Source of the DNA: Xanthostigma xanthostigma
Lineage: Eukaryota > Arthropoda > Insecta > Raphidioptera > Raphidiidae
Reading direction: 5' to 3'
DNA: 64,000 nucleotides
NCBI GenBank assembly: GCA_963575645.1
Contig: OY754464.1
Span: forward strand, 63,772,948-63,836,947
Position numbers and translations under genes: made by a program. Every line of letters starts with the position of its first letter. Position 1 is the first letter of the stretch. The notes beneath the pieces are model-generated. The model made no database searches. It was not told where the DNA came from and saw only the letters and a program-made list of their open reading frames with translations. Shown here one piece after another: positions 21,641 to 33,756 of the stretch.

Positions 21641-23127
21641 GTCTGTCAGCACTAGTCAGAGGAATTATTCTTGACAGTTAACTTGACGCAAATGGTTGAC
21701 GTTTTACAATTCTGAATTCGTATAACACATTGTTAAGGAAAACGAATGTTCAAGAATAAGTACCCTGTTATATTATGTAGTCTAATTTTAAGTTCGTGTG
21801 CAATATAAAACTTTCACTTCTGTATCAAACGAGACCGGCGCGGCTCGGCGTTACTTCGATTCTGGTTTTATGTGTACGTTTACTATAAGATACATTTTAA
21901 CACATAATATATAATATAGATACTTACTTTACCAATGCTTACGTAGGTACTTCATATACACTAAACAGGTTACTGCCAACAAATGCTCAAATATGTCTAA
22001 GTAATGCTTATTGTCTTTCTTTTGCATTTTCATCAATCACAAAGTTTATCGTGAACGAAAGATACAAAAGGTTGTTTGACTCTTAGTTTTAATTTGTCCT
22101 AAAATGTTCATTTTGTAGTATTAATCCACAGGAATTTTTTTTTCGCTTAAATGTAATTGTTTTGTAGGATAAAGAGCACTTAAAATTCTAAATATATAAG
22201 TTGGAATGAAAACACGTGGCGCTATGTTTACCTACTGTAACGTCATTCTTGTATTATACAAACAAGTGTAAATTAATAAGAATTAATAAGGCTCGGGATC
22301 GTTTTGACGAGGCTCGTTTAGTGTTTACTCACGTGTGGGTATAATATGTGTGTTTACTACAAGTTTGACGTCACGCTTCAAAGCACTGTGACTAGCAGTG
22401 ATTTTTGACACGTAAAAAAATTACAATTTTAAAATTGAAATAATAAATTAACCTCGCGTTTTTGTTAGTTCAAACCGATAATTTCTGATTATTCGAAAAA
22501 TTATCGTATTCACAATAATTTAATCATTTATTTTTTATAATGTCAATAGTGTCAATACCCCTATTCAGCTGACAGTCCAATCAGTGCGTGGCGTAGCTAT
22601 TGTAGAAAAATGTGAGGTATTGTCGCAAGGCCCTAAAGCTCAGGAAGTTCTTGGCCAACCCTAAAACTTCTATGTTTTATATTTTGATAAATATAATATT
22701 AGTTAGGGGGTCAAGTTTATTTTTGCCCCGGGATCCTTGACGCTGTTGTAATCAATGGTATACGGAGATAGTCTATCTTGTTCAGTAAATAGCTCAGGAA
22801 CTCTAATGTATAAAAAATAAAAAAATGTGTGTGTTTAGTCCTTACATACGTTGTGTAATGTATTCCATCTCATTTTTTCGAAGGCTAAATCCTACAGATA
22901 TATATGTTTGTCTCTTTTGAAGCAGATGAGCGTAACGCCACACTTGAAGCGGTGGAGCGTAATACCTCACCAATTGATTTTACTACTCATAAAATTTCCG
23001 TACCGGGCCTTGTAACTTAAAATCGTTTCTTAAGGAGTAAACTCAAAAAAAAAAAATATATGAATGTTTATGTATCAAATTAAAAAGAATTTCATAAGGA
23101 TGTACCTTACCTATTATAGTTAAAAAA
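21641..23127. other. No gene seen
   Basis: No gene or well-bounded repeat could be supported. G/C-rich patches at 22590-22750 look like degenerate MITE ends, but their termini could not be paired. Confidence 0.5.
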
Positions 23128-23655
23128 AGCCTGTTCGAGCGCACATTAGACCAGCACCTGCAACCGATAACGACCGTCAGTCGGTGTCCTGCAAGTTCTG
23201 TTTAGCCGTGCTAGACCGATCTAGTGTGCTAGTGATGTGTCGTTTTCATTATTTCACTAGGAGTCCGTCCTGGTTTCACCCGTGTGCGATAGATATTGTA
23301 TTTCGTTTGCGGCCCGGCGTTTGAACTAATAGCTTTGAGCAAATTGTAACAGATGTCACTACTCGGTACTAAAACAGTTTTTGTTTTGAGAAAACATCGT
23401 AATTTTATACAAAATATTTAATGAAAACTATCTTGTAGCGTAAGTTGGACCATTTACAAAATTTCATCAAAATTGGTTCAGTGGTTTCGGAGATTAGCGC
23501 AGACGAACATCGTGACACGAGATTTTTATATACCTATATACCTAAAGATTGCATTGATAAAACCACATCAAAAACTGCAAAATGTCTACCGCACCTTACG
23601 AAACTTACACTAAAATTTGCAGGTCGTGCAGGTTTATGTTTGTGTGCGTGATCTT
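23128..23655. repeat. Nested dispersed repeats: CGACCGTCAG family interrupted by the GTCCGTCC family
   Basis: 23128-23260 and 23545-23655 match the repeat at 18104-18600. 23265-23545 is copy 2 of the repeat at 8032-8340 (AACTAATAGCTTTGAGCAAA; GTTTCGGAGATTAGCGC). The second appears to have inserted into the first, splitting it in two. Confidence 0.6.
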
Positions 23656-23889
23656 TTATAGTACTTACACAATATACGCAACGATGGTGTAAATGTGAGT
23701 ATCTCCTACAATTAAAGTTCCGTTATATATTTGTCATTAAAATTTATATCAAGGCCACGTCATTTATAAGATAGTACCGTAATATGCATGCGGAAAGTAA
23801 ACGTGTACTTATAAAGTTAATTGGAATCATTTTAGAAAACGAAATTCCTTGATTCTCGAACATCTGACTCAGTTTGGGATCACCGATTC

Positions 23890-24225
23890 GCAAGGCCGTA
23901 GACAGGGGGATGTTTTGGGGGTTCCCCCCCTCCCGAAATGCCTTAGCCAACCTACTCACCAAAATATGTTCGAATCTTTTTTCGGATCTGTGATACGATA
24001 ATTGGATTCCACCTTTTCGGAACGAGTAAAATCGAAATGTAATGCATTGTTAAATGAATCATTAAACTCTTTCGTCGAAATCTACGTCGGCTGCCTTTTA
24101 ATTACATTTGTATTTATGTAAAATTATAATATATGTATGCTAATTTTCAAATAAAGTTATTACTTATTGTCTCTGGTCCAGAGTCCGACTCCCCCCAAAG
24201 TGAATTTCTAGCTACGGCCTTATTG
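23890..24225. mobile_element. MITE with AAGGCCGTAG ends, copy 1
   Basis: The termini are AAGGCCGTAGACAGGGGGAT and the complement of CTAGCTACGGCCTT. Subterminal C/G runs (GGTTCCCCCCCTCCC; CTCCCCCCAAAG) follow. GATTCG borders both sides, a possible duplication. An inverted relative is at 29468-29634. Confidence 0.7.
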
Positions 24226-24896
24226 ATTCGGCCATTTTTTTGTGGCACATATAAACCTTATTGGTGCAATGCATTTTTTGCGGGATCTCTCAGCTTATCT
24301 ATAAAAAATTAAGTACATTTTCGTAAGTTGTTCAGTTCTGGCTTCAAACTTGATAAAAAACATAAGAAATAACCCAATTGCCTTAACTGGAAATCCGCAA
24401 CTTAAGATAATTTTCTTAAATCATTCTTCGAAGGAACAATCTATAAACTGTAAGTGTAACAATTACTTCTGAATAATTTATTAAATAAGGTGCAGTGGAA
24501 TAGCTGGTGATTAACATAATGTATTTTCAAGCTGTGGAGACTAATCGGCTCGTGTATTTTCAACTCCACCTTCATCCTCACTTCGTGGCAGTCAAACCCC
24601 AATCTGAACTCTGTTTATATTTTTGACACTTGATTAATTTTTTCCCTTGACTGAAGAGAAGTATAGGGAATAACTTGAAAATGCGAGAGTAAAGTCAGGA
24701 CGGAATAAAATAAAAAAAAAAAATGTTAGACTGGAGGATACCGGTCTCAGTTCCAGGCTCCGACTATGTCCCAAACTTGTAAGTGCTGAGGTTTATTACG
24801 GTGTACAAGTTTTTAAATGTTATTTATTACAGATATATTATTTAGCTAAATGGATAAACTAGAACGTCTTGGTTAGTTTCTTTTGAAATTCACCCT
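24226..24896. other. No gene seen
   Basis: No supported gene or bounded repeat. Confidence 0.5.
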
Positions 24897-25301
24897 AAAA
24901 GCCGCTGCACACGAGGCTGGTTTTGCCGCTGGAAACACTGCTGGGACTTGTGCTGACTGGCGCACTGGGTGCGAAAATGAAACTGAATGACGTCATGGTC
25001 GCAAATTAGAGCCGGGATATTTTTCGTGCTTGTTTGTCTACTTGTTTTGAGCAAGAACCAATCAGGAAACGGAACCTTGTCACTTAGGCGACATGGATAA
25101 AACGCCCCCACTCAAACATGGCGTCATAGTGTGTATTCTGTTCAGAGACAATAAACGTTGACTTTTGTTAACATTCGAACTGTCACTCTTTAAAGCAAGG
25201 CATCGTGTGAAGCGAACACTTAAAAGCCAGCTCGCTTGAAACCTAGCAACCAAATCTAGCAAGGAATCTAGTGACAAAACCAGCTTGTTTGCAGCGACCT
25301 T
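24897..25301. mobile_element. MITE of the CCGCTGCACACGAGGCTGG family, copy 2 (complete)
   Basis: The left end GCCGCTGCACACGAGGCTGG, then TTTTGCCGCT, is matched by the complement of the right end, which runs through ACCAGCTTGTTTGCAGCGAC. About 405 bp, non-coding. The ends abut TAAA and TTGA, which could be decayed TTAA. Confidence 0.8.
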
Positions 25302-25589
25302 GAGAAACTTCTAAATGATAATAAGATTTTTTATAGAATAATGTCGGATGAAATAAGTGTTGGAATTTGTACATTTAGACTTAGTATACAAGTGTAATTT
25401 GTGCATGACGTCTATTCTAGATGTATTTATTCTCTCTATATCCAACCTTGTCACTTCTATAGTCTGAAAGTTGCATAACAACTGGCCAACAGTACAATCT
25501 GCATTAATTGCAAGTATACATGAGATATTTGTATCTCTAACCAAAATGCAAAACCGTTTATGTCGTCAGTATAACATAACCTCACAACT

Positions 25590-26197
25590 CGTACGTCGCT
25601 CACACGAGGCTGGATCTGTCGCTAGATGTGGTCGCTGGGTTTCGTGATGGCTTTTATGTGCGAATTAGAAATTAAATATTATTTATTTTTTATATTTTTT
25701 AGATCCGTTCTGAAGAAGATCCAAATCCGGATCGAAACGTTAATGTATTAATTATATTTTTTGTTAATATATTGTCTGAAAAATTGGTCGATAATTTTAT
25801 TTATTGAAGAGTTCTAATCAGACGTTAATCAAAGATTTGAATTTTATATGTTTGCTTCACACGATGCGTGTTTTTTTTGTAAATGGCTTTGGTACGCGCC
25901 CAGTGACAGTTCCAATGGTAACAAAAGTTAACGTTTATTCTCTCTGAACAGAACACACAATATGACGCCATGTGTGTTTGTGGGCGTTTCTCCATGTCAC
26001 CCACGTTACAAGATACTGTTTTCTGATTGGTTCTTGACGAGGGCCAGCAGAGAATAATTTCAAAAATACAGCTTGTAACAATTACGTGCAGGATCCCGCA
26101 GTGACGTCAGTTCCACTCTGTTAGTCAGCACGACAACCAGCACAAATCCTAGCAGTGATTCCAGCGGCAAAACCAGCCTCATGTGCAGCGACCTTAA
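25590..26197. mobile_element. MITE of the CGCTGCAC family, copy 3 (opposite orientation, interrupted)
   Basis: The right end CCAGCCTCATGTGCAGCGAC then CTTAA is the complement of the family start. The left end carries GTCGCTCACACGAGGCTGG. The central part at about 25672-25850 is foreign and contains the hammerhead-like motif at 25706-25745. Shared interior words in inverse orientation include TTATTGTCTCTGAAC-type sequence and ATGACGCCATG. Confidence 0.7.
25706..25745 (+). ncRNA. Second hammerhead-ribozyme-like motif
   Basis: In order: CGTT, CTGAAGA, A, stem II GATCC-AAATCC-GGATC, GAAA, CG, TT, AATG. CTGANGA is the hammerhead core consensus because position 7 is free. CGTT/AATG can form stem I (with one G-U pair), and GTT is a permitted cleavage triplet. 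The architecture is the same as that of the PLE motif at 3065 (4-bp stem I, extra base before stem II, self-complementary CG as stem III) although the sequence differs, so it probably marks a fragment of another PLE. Confidence 0.6.
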
Positions 26198-26850
26198 TAC
26201 ATAATATTTCAGATAAATAAACTGCTATTTATTTTGATGTACGTATCTTTTCATTGTTGCGGAAAATAGTTTCTAGAACTCTAATGAAGGATATTTTGAA
26301 ATGTATTTGTTAAATGTATGGACGATGGAACGTTTTTACATACACAAGAACATGGTGATGCTCAGTTGCAAAAAGCGTTGTCAGAAAATCTGATTTGACA
26401 ATGACCTTAGATTGTGAACATACACATTTCTCCATATTAAAAGCATTGTAGAATGTCAAATCGACCTCGCTCGAAACATAATTGATCGATTGAAACAATA
26501 TTTTTCTTAAACTGTGTATACATATACTTAGCATCGTTTTGTTGTACTGTTTTCACTTCGAAACAACTGCTCCTGATTGTATTGAAACTGTAATACTATG
26601 ATCACAATCTAAGATCATTGACAAATAAACTTTTTTGACAATCCTTTCTGCAACCCAGCATTAAAATATCTATGGATATCATATATCTATTAATTAACTA
26701 TAAAATCATTGTCTATCTACTCAATGTGCGGTGAGTGAACGCAACAAAGTGTATCGAAAATATATATGCGTCTCTTTCTTTGATGTAATTCCCTGATTTC
26801 TCCGATGATAGGATTGGTTGATGTACTTGCATACATTGTCTTTCTCTGAC
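26198..26850. other. No gene seen
   Basis: AT-rich sequence, short ORFs only. Confidence 0.5.
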
Positions 26851-26859
26851 GTTAACATG

Positions 26860-26947
26860 GGTGTATCCAGCTTTGGGCTCGGGAGGGGACAAATTAGAAA
26901 TTTCTTGTTCCCCATGCTTGTTTTGCCCTCCTGGATACGCCAATGCT
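26860..26947. repeat. Small inverted-repeat element (GTATCCAG ends)
   Basis: CATGGGTGTATCCAGC on the left is mirrored by GGATACGCCAATG on the right (complement CATTGGCGTATCC), with G-rich and C-rich words inside. This fits a MITE remnant of about 90 bp. Confidence 0.45.
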
Positions 26948-29467
26948 TACGGCTTAAAAAAAGACAGAAATATATCTTTGCACCCTAATGGTTCGATCGC
27001 GATTTTATTCCTATGCTCGGTGTAGAATAAAAGTATATGATGTAGGGAGAAAATGCGACATAAACTGTTTCGATTTTTGACCAGAGATTTGTAATTTGTA
27101 ATGGACTGTTTCAATCCAGTCTTTGTCAACACTCTCCTATTATGCATACCAACATTACCAACGTTATAAAATGTAAAACGGTCAAGTTGCACGTTAGAAT
27201 CTTGTTGAGAATTGCGTCACCAACAAAACAACACACAAGACACGGATGTTGAATTAAGGTAGGGAAGTGGAGGCGACCCGATATGGTTTACCTTGGCATA
27301 TAGGTGTCTTTAATAATGTAACTATTATATATAACTGAACGCTGTCAATCACTGACTCACTTATTTTCATTAATTGGCAACCTTCGCGAAAGTCACGCCG
27401 CGTCGGACCAATGATGTCAGATTAGAGAAAAATTTCAAGTCTCTAATTATTTTTGATCGCTGCCTTAAGTAAGTGTTTAATTTGAGTGGTTTTGCATTCA
27501 AGACTGTTTGTTTATATTCAATTGTTTCAACAGTTTGACTGACTTCAGTTTACTAGAGTTGTAATTTTTAAAGGTAAATCTATAATTAGCAGTGGCGGTG
27601 TGTGAATATTTTAAATGGGTGTTCTTCAGGGTTAACCAGAGATACCTCCTAAAAGGGGCTAGGAATGATGAAGAGGAGGTAATTGAATTCATAATTCAAT
27701 TACCATCCATACTTACGATGTTTTAATTATTAACTTTTTTCAAAAACTGTTGACAACAAACACTTGTATGTAGCGTACTCAAAGATTAATGATTCTTGTG
27801 GCCATATTCATCAAACACTATTAAATATAGAAATTACTAATTTTAAAACAAATTTATTCGTTACAATAAAACTTACTTTCAATTCACCTACCAAATTATC
27901 AGGTAAAATATTTAGTTGAAGAATAAATACACACTGCATAATATACTCCTTGCTATTTTTGTTGAATATTGTGAGATTCACCCAAAAATTCGACCGATGG
28001 CGTTAGTGTAAACGCCAACAATAGTTTCACAAAATAATAATGTTTTATCCTAACCCAATTTTGCACACAAAACTTCCACTAACTAATGTTTTACAACTAT
28101 ACACTTCACAAAAGGTGAATAAACAATGCATAAATAAAATCACAAGAGCAAACTGCAGATACAATACTCCACGTTTATAGGTTAGGTATTATGATCTATG
28201 TGGCGGCCATTATTATTTTATCAGGCGAATAAATATTTATATCCGTGAATTTGAACAGAATAGATTTATATCGGCAGTAAACATAATTATGCTTGGTGAA
28301 TTGAATTATCGCTATTTATTTGGAGGAATGAAACAAATGAACCAAATAAACAACTATACTTACGTTCGGTGAATGTGACCATTAATGAAACGCTGTTTTA
28401 GTGTGTTCAAACCTCTTTCAGTTGCTGGTAATTATTTTTTTATCACATTATTATTGCTTGCAATACGAGTGGCACATATATATAATCAGAGTATTGCAAT
28501 ATACATACTTGTAGTTCGTGCTGAATTGTGCATGCCTCCGTCCGAGGCAAAGCTTCGCTGTCAGCCTGTTTACAATAATAATTACGTACCGCATTAACTG
28601 TACATTTTAACGGGAAAGGTTGTACGTACCTTGATTGTAAATTGCCGCTTGCTGGTACTAAACCCATTCAGATATGATCTGCAATTTACTAGTATTTCTG
28701 TGAATAGTAGACCCCGTTCCCTTCGTGCTTAAGGAATATTAAAGACCTCGCACACTTGTCAAGCATAAATCTGCACGACCTGCACAGCATAACCCTGTAA
28801 CCTGCACGGTGTCGCACACTGGACCAGCACAAACCAGCAAATTTTAGTACAGGTTTCGTAATTGGCGCCAATTTAACAGAAGTACATAAAACGTAATGGT
28901 AGTTCAATAGGCTGCGACCTAAAAACTTTGTTATTTTACACTTTTGTGACCCTTGTTGAAAGAGATTAAATTTATTTAAAAAAAAAGTTTTTTTATTTTT
29001 TACTTTATGGTAGCTTTGCAATATGTAAGTATAGTTGGCACGTTATTAATCGCATGTTTCCTGAATATTTTAATACTCAACAAAAAAAAAACAAACTACT
29101 TATTCAATTTAAGAAAAATGTATGTGACAACACGCTACTCAAGCAAGAAGTAACAAACAACTGAACAAGTTATAGAAAGACCAAATATGGCTCCACCTGC
29201 ACCGGAAGCATCAAGGTCAACCTCAAGATCACCCTCATTCTCCCTCTCTAAATTTAACGGGTAGGGAATGCGCAGTCCTGTTATTTAAAAAAATATCCTT
29301 TTTTTAAAGTTAGTTAAAAACGACTTAACCGATACCGGTACCAATCGGTAAACATTCTGAACAAAATGGCGTCGATTTTTTTCAAATCGGTTAACCGCTC
29401 GAACAGTTATGCCTGTACGTACATAATTGTTTTATCGTAATTTTCTGCATTTATTAACTATCCCCAA
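26948..29467. other. No gene seen; one fragment of the GCAGGT family
   Basis: 28738-28880 carries CTGCACGACCTGCACAG and CCAGCAC words of the repeat family at 18.1 and 23.1 kb. ORFs of 60-110 codons in this stretch have no recognisable domains. Nothing else is supported. Confidence 0.5.
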
Positions 29468-29634
29468 TCAAGTCCGTAGCCAGAAAGTCACTTCGGGAGG
29501 GGTCCCGTTCTGGGTCAGAAACTATAAGTAACAACAACAATTTCTAGATTAGTATGTATAAAACAGTGGGTTGGCTAAAGTTTTTCGGAGAGGGTTTGAA
29601 CCCCCAAAACTCCTCCCCTGCCTTACGGTCTTGT
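29468..29634. mobile_element. MITE with AAG(G/T)CCGTAG ends, copy 2
   Basis: It starts CAAGTCCGTAGCCAG and ends CCTTACGGTCTTG. It shares with 23890-24225 the C/G-rich subterminal words and a GGTTGGCTAAAG / CTTTAGCCAACC-type central word in the opposite orientation. Confidence 0.6.
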
Positions 29635-30236
29635 CTCAATCCATTATATTCATGATTTGAAGCATTTCCTGATCAAATCATTATTTCATAAAGTGTATAA
29701 TAAGTGCCGGTAATTAATGGTTTGGATAAAGACTATCTTGTTTAACTATTTGCTTATTGAACACATACAACCAGGTTGATTGTTCTGTACCAACGGACAC
29801 ATCAAATTATACGATTTCACACTGATTCCACGCATATTGAAAACGGCACATTATATCTGTTTACAAACAATAATCAGCAGAAATGTAAACATTACAAGTT
29901 AGAATTGTTGTTCTAATGTATAACACACTATGTGCTAATTAGTATATGGTATAAGGTGTTTGGTAATGAGGATGACTTATAGTCTCATCGACAATTATAA
30001 AGAAATCCAACTAAACCAATTAAATAATATATTTTGATCAGTGGAGAAACGATAATAAGAAAATGCGAATATACTTCCAGATGAACTAGTGTGATCATTA
30101 GTAGATCAAATATGAAATTCCATGCAGTGTACAAAAATACAAATACTATTTATGTAAATTTTATAGGTATACACCATTTTTTAAAATTCCGAAGTGTTCA
30201 TCATTCCTTAGCAAAGCACGTAACAATTATAGACTA
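29635..30236. other. No gene seen
   Basis: AT-rich sequence, no supported gene. Confidence 0.5.
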
Positions 30237-30239
30237 TTA

Positions 30240-30688
30240 TGCCCGGTTTACATTATTCCAGTCCAGCGATCCAGTCCAGTGCTGGATTGCAACTGGAATA
30301 ATGTAAACCCTCACTGGAATGCACTGGATCCAGTAAGCATTCCAGTCCAGTAACTGGATTTGCGGTCTACTTTTGAATCCAGTGCGATCAATCCAGTGCA
30401 ACTGGAATAATGTAGACGGCCAATCCAGTGCCATTCCAATTTCTCACCCACATCCGTTCCTTTTTTCTTAGTTCATTATCAACCTCATTAATAACTTCTT
30501 GTAGCAAGAGTGATTGAGCACGTTTGAAACATTTTCGAAACTGATCTCTTTTTGAAATCATTGTCACTGTAGTGTTCACAATGAAAACGGCTTCTAAATG
30601 ACTGGAATAATGTAGACAACGAATCCAGTCCAGCGATCCAGTCCAGCACTGGACTGGATCGCTGGACTGGAATAATGTAAACCGGGCA
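30240..30688. mobile_element. PIF/Harbinger-type MITE with TTA duplication
   Basis: The ends TGCCCGGTTTACATTATTCC and their complement CCGGGCA are near-perfect for more than 40 bp. TTA flanks both sides (30237-30239 and 30689-30691); a 3-bp TWA duplication is the hallmark of PIF/Harbinger. The interior contains about twenty CCAGT/ACTGG words, several as CCAGTCCAGCGATCCAGT, and internal copies of the AATAATGTA(A/G)AC terminal word at about 30300, 30406 and 30608. 449 bp, non-coding. Confidence 0.88.
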
Positions 30689-30691
30689 TTA

Positions 30692-31330
30692 CACCGTTTT
30701 TGAAAAGTGTTTTTAAATGTGATAAAGTGATAAAAAAGTACTACAACTTTTATAATAATATTTTATAACCGAATAGTGCCATAAAAACAACTTTTAATTT
30801 ATCATTATGAATATTTGCGCGAAAACGACTCGTGACGTCACTGTGATCGTAAATTCACGATAGTGCACAGTAACCATGGTCACACTTATTACAATTTAAA
30901 ATATTTAAGATCGCTATGATTATAACATTACCAGTGTAAGTCCGTATATAAATACGTATACAAGTTAGTAAAACTTTATTTTATTTATTTGTTAAGCGTA
31001 TTTAACCTTGGTAGATTGGTACTTTCCGCTTTTACAAAACCATTTTCCATTATGCGAAATCAATAAAATACGGAAGTCTATAAAGGTGATAATAATTTGA
31101 AAGAACTTCAAAATAACACACAGCACAACAAAACCATAGCTAGTTTACAGCCGAAGTGACGTCACGCCGGAATTCAACATGACGAACAGATTAAAAAATA
31201 CAATTCTTAAAATTGAATTATAAAATTTATATTGCATTATTATGAATAGAAATCAACTTTTCTCGTTTGCTTTTTACAAAATCTATCAAGTATCTGTATT
31301 ATTAGATTTTTTCTTACATGGTGCAAAATA
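30692..31330. other. No gene seen
   Basis: TGACGTCAC at about 30833 and 31158 may be paired ends of an unrecognised element. Otherwise AT-rich. Confidence 0.5.
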
Positions 31331-31506
31331 CCTTATTGCAGGGGTGACGAACCTATGGCACACTTGCCACAGATGGTACGCGACAGATTATTGTTGGTTG
31401 ATTGAGGTGCAAGATCGAAATAATTAAAAATATGCTAGGTGCCGAAAACAATTGGCTATCGCCAAAGAACAAACACAAAAAAGTGTCATGGCTCTCAATG
31501 TATTAA

Positions 31507-32692
31507 GGGGTTAGGTGGGTTTCAAAATTTCAAAAAATCGATTTTTTTTTGCTCATCTTATAATTCAATATGTTTAGAATATTCTCTTAAAGTTTTAAAA
31601 CGATCTGAGTAATATTCTAAGAGATATAGCCTTCGGATGTTCTACCCTTCAGGCTATGTTATTTGAATGTAAATCTTTAATCGCGTTTTTCTCGAAACTA
31701 CGTTTTTGAAATCGGTGGTCACGATTTCTCGAAAAATTATGAACCGATCTCTTTGAAATTTTGCACACTTCTTCAAAATAACATTATCTCGTGCTTGAAC
31801 GAAGGATTTTTTTTTTCTATTTTAAGTGATTTTTCAAGGCCATGAAGGGTGCAAATTTTACTCAAAAAAAATATAGTTTAAAAAAAACTAAAAAACACGC
31901 TTTATATCGGACTAAAAAGTAAAAAATAATTTTTTTAAAATAAGCTTAAAAAGCGTTGGGCGCTCGATGTACGAAAATGTGGAACAAAGCGCCCAACGCT
32001 TTTTAAGCTTATTTTAAAAAAATTATTTTTTACTTTTTAGTCCGATATAAAGCGTGTTTTTTAGTTTTTTTTAAACTATATTTTATTTTTCACTTTTTAG
32101 TTTGAGGATCTATAAAAGAATTTATTAATCCTGGGGGTCCTAATAAGGATAATGGGAAACTGTTATCAAATTATTGCATTGTCATCGGTCCTTGATACGT
32201 ATGCAAAGTTTCAAATTAATCAGACTTCGGGAAATTGGTGAAAATTATGCTCAAAGATTCCGTTACGGACATACATACATAGTTAGTTACATACATACAT
32301 AGTTAGTTACAACCCAAGCTAATATAAAGCGTTTAAAAAGGGTTTTTTTGTTCTCAACGCCGCCAAAAATGCAATTTTATTTATTTATTTTTTTCCTTCG
32401 TCCAAGCACAAGCTTTAAGCATCTACTAACAGAAAATTTTTGGTTTTTGCATTTCCGATGAATCTGTCATGAGTTATCCTGACCACGCCGATAGAACTTT
32501 TTTTGAGGGGTCACAGGAAACGACGTGCCCACGCCTTAATTTTCAATATTTTTTAATGAAAATTTCACAAACTACTTATGAAATATATACCTTTTATACG
32601 GTAAACTGATGGAATGAAATATTTTGTTGGTTAAATAAAAAAAAATTCGTAAAAATGTACCTGTTTTGAGCCTTTGAAACCCACCTAACCCC
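31507..32692. mobile_element. TTAA-flanked element nested in the hAT
   Basis: The TIR GGGGTTAGGTGGGTTTCAAA is matched by the complement of TTTGAAACCCACCTAACCCC, with TTAA on both sides (31503-31506 and 32693-32696). TTAA targets are characteristic of piggyBac-type transposition, but the ends do not show the usual CCC start, so assignment is tentative. It contains an internal foldback (31869-32082), a fragment of the ATTGTCATCGG repeat family (32160-32240) and a CATA/TAGT simple repeat at 32270-32310. No transposase ORF. Confidence 0.8.
31869..32082. repeat. Foldback with 95-bp arms and 22-bp spacer
   Basis: The arms 31869-31964 and 31987-32082 are essentially perfect reverse complements, with the outer word ATATAGTTTAAAAAAAACTA and the inner word AAAAAGCGTTGGGCGCT. 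The RNA would form an almost unbroken duplex. Confidence 0.92.
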
Positions 32693-32731
32693 TTAACAAC
32701 AGTATTATTTTTATCTATGTTTGATTTTTTT

Positions 32732-33011
32732 CAGTCCCGGATCTAGGATTTTTTCGAACCGGGGCAGAAACTTGATAGTGGCACCCCCTCTCTCCAGCGT
32801 TTGAGATAAATTACTTAAAAAACCCCACAAATATATAATGGTTGGCATTTTTCGTGAACGGGAAACCGTCAGAAAACAAGCAGATTGAGTAAATCGTAAA
32901 AAGGACAGATTGGGTGTGGTTTTCAACCATATTCTATCATGATTTTGGCTCCCCCTGAAACTGCCGCCCGGGGCGGGTGCCCCGGTTTGCCCCCCTCTAG
33001 ATCCGAGGCTG
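32732..33011. mobile_element. Small hAT-like MITE (CAGTCCCGGATCTAG ends)
   Basis: The left end CAGTCCCGGATCTAGG and the right complement CAGCCTCGGATCTAGAGG are homologous. ATTTTTTT flanks both sides (32724-32731 and 33012-33019), an 8-bp duplication although of low complexity. The subterminal words CCGGGGCAG / GCCCCGG are also inverted. 280 bp. Confidence 0.75.
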
Positions 33012-33111
33012 ATTTTTTTTGACAACTAAATTTCTTTGGTTTGTTGTCGGCACGTCAAGGCTACATTAAACATTTTTGTGTAGAAAGTGGTTCGCCAACC
33101 CTGTCCTATTG

Positions 33112-33756
33112 TACCACTGCAGTCTGAGAACACTCCAAAAGTCAGACTACCAACTGCACACTGTATTTTTTTAATCCGTTTTCTCACAGGCTTTAAAATT
33201 CAAAAGAACTATTCACAGCTCAGCACTTCACACTGCATTTTTTAACAGGCACCTAATAAATTGTAATTTACTTTTGTATTTATAACAGGTATTAGTGAAC
33301 ATACATGACATCGTTTAGGCATGTATTTTCTTTAAAGCTGCTTAGATAAGTGATGCATGACAAGAATTGTTATTCAGTGTTGGCATGACTGCAACAATTT
33401 ATGTGTTAAAACACAGGATAAAGTGCAGTTAATAACTGTTGATAGGATTTTAAATGGTCACAATAGTTTGGTATTTGAATTACTCGCTTACATGTACTTG
33501 AATTTAAATTGTTGTTTCAACAGAGCCGTACAACACGAAATTCGATAAAAAAAGTTTGATGCCAGGACGTATAATAAACAACAAAAATCCTGTAGTTAAC
33601 TTCTCGAGTTATTGTGATTGGTCTGAAAGTCGAAATAAAAAATTTTAACGAATTTTAATGTTTAAGGTTATTTTTTCACTAATTTTGAAAAGATGGGTCT
33701 CTCTCTGCGTCATACGTACGTACGTTGTCATTTCTTTCTAAGACGAAATCTCGAGT
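33112..33756. other. No gene seen
   Basis: AT-rich sequence, no supported gene. Confidence 0.5.

Larger units (their letters stand above)
31339..33103. mobile_element. hAT-type MITE, copy 2, bloated by two nested insertions
   Basis: The ends are CAGGGGTGACGAACCTATGG and the complement of GGTTCGCCAACCCTG. The flanking octamers CCTTATTG (31331-31338) and TCCTATTG (33104-33111) match at 6 of 8. Outer segments 31339-31502, 32697-32723 and 33020-33103 align with 14140-14913. Removing the nested TTAA element and the nested CAG..CTG element would leave a MITE of ordinary size. Confidence 0.85.
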
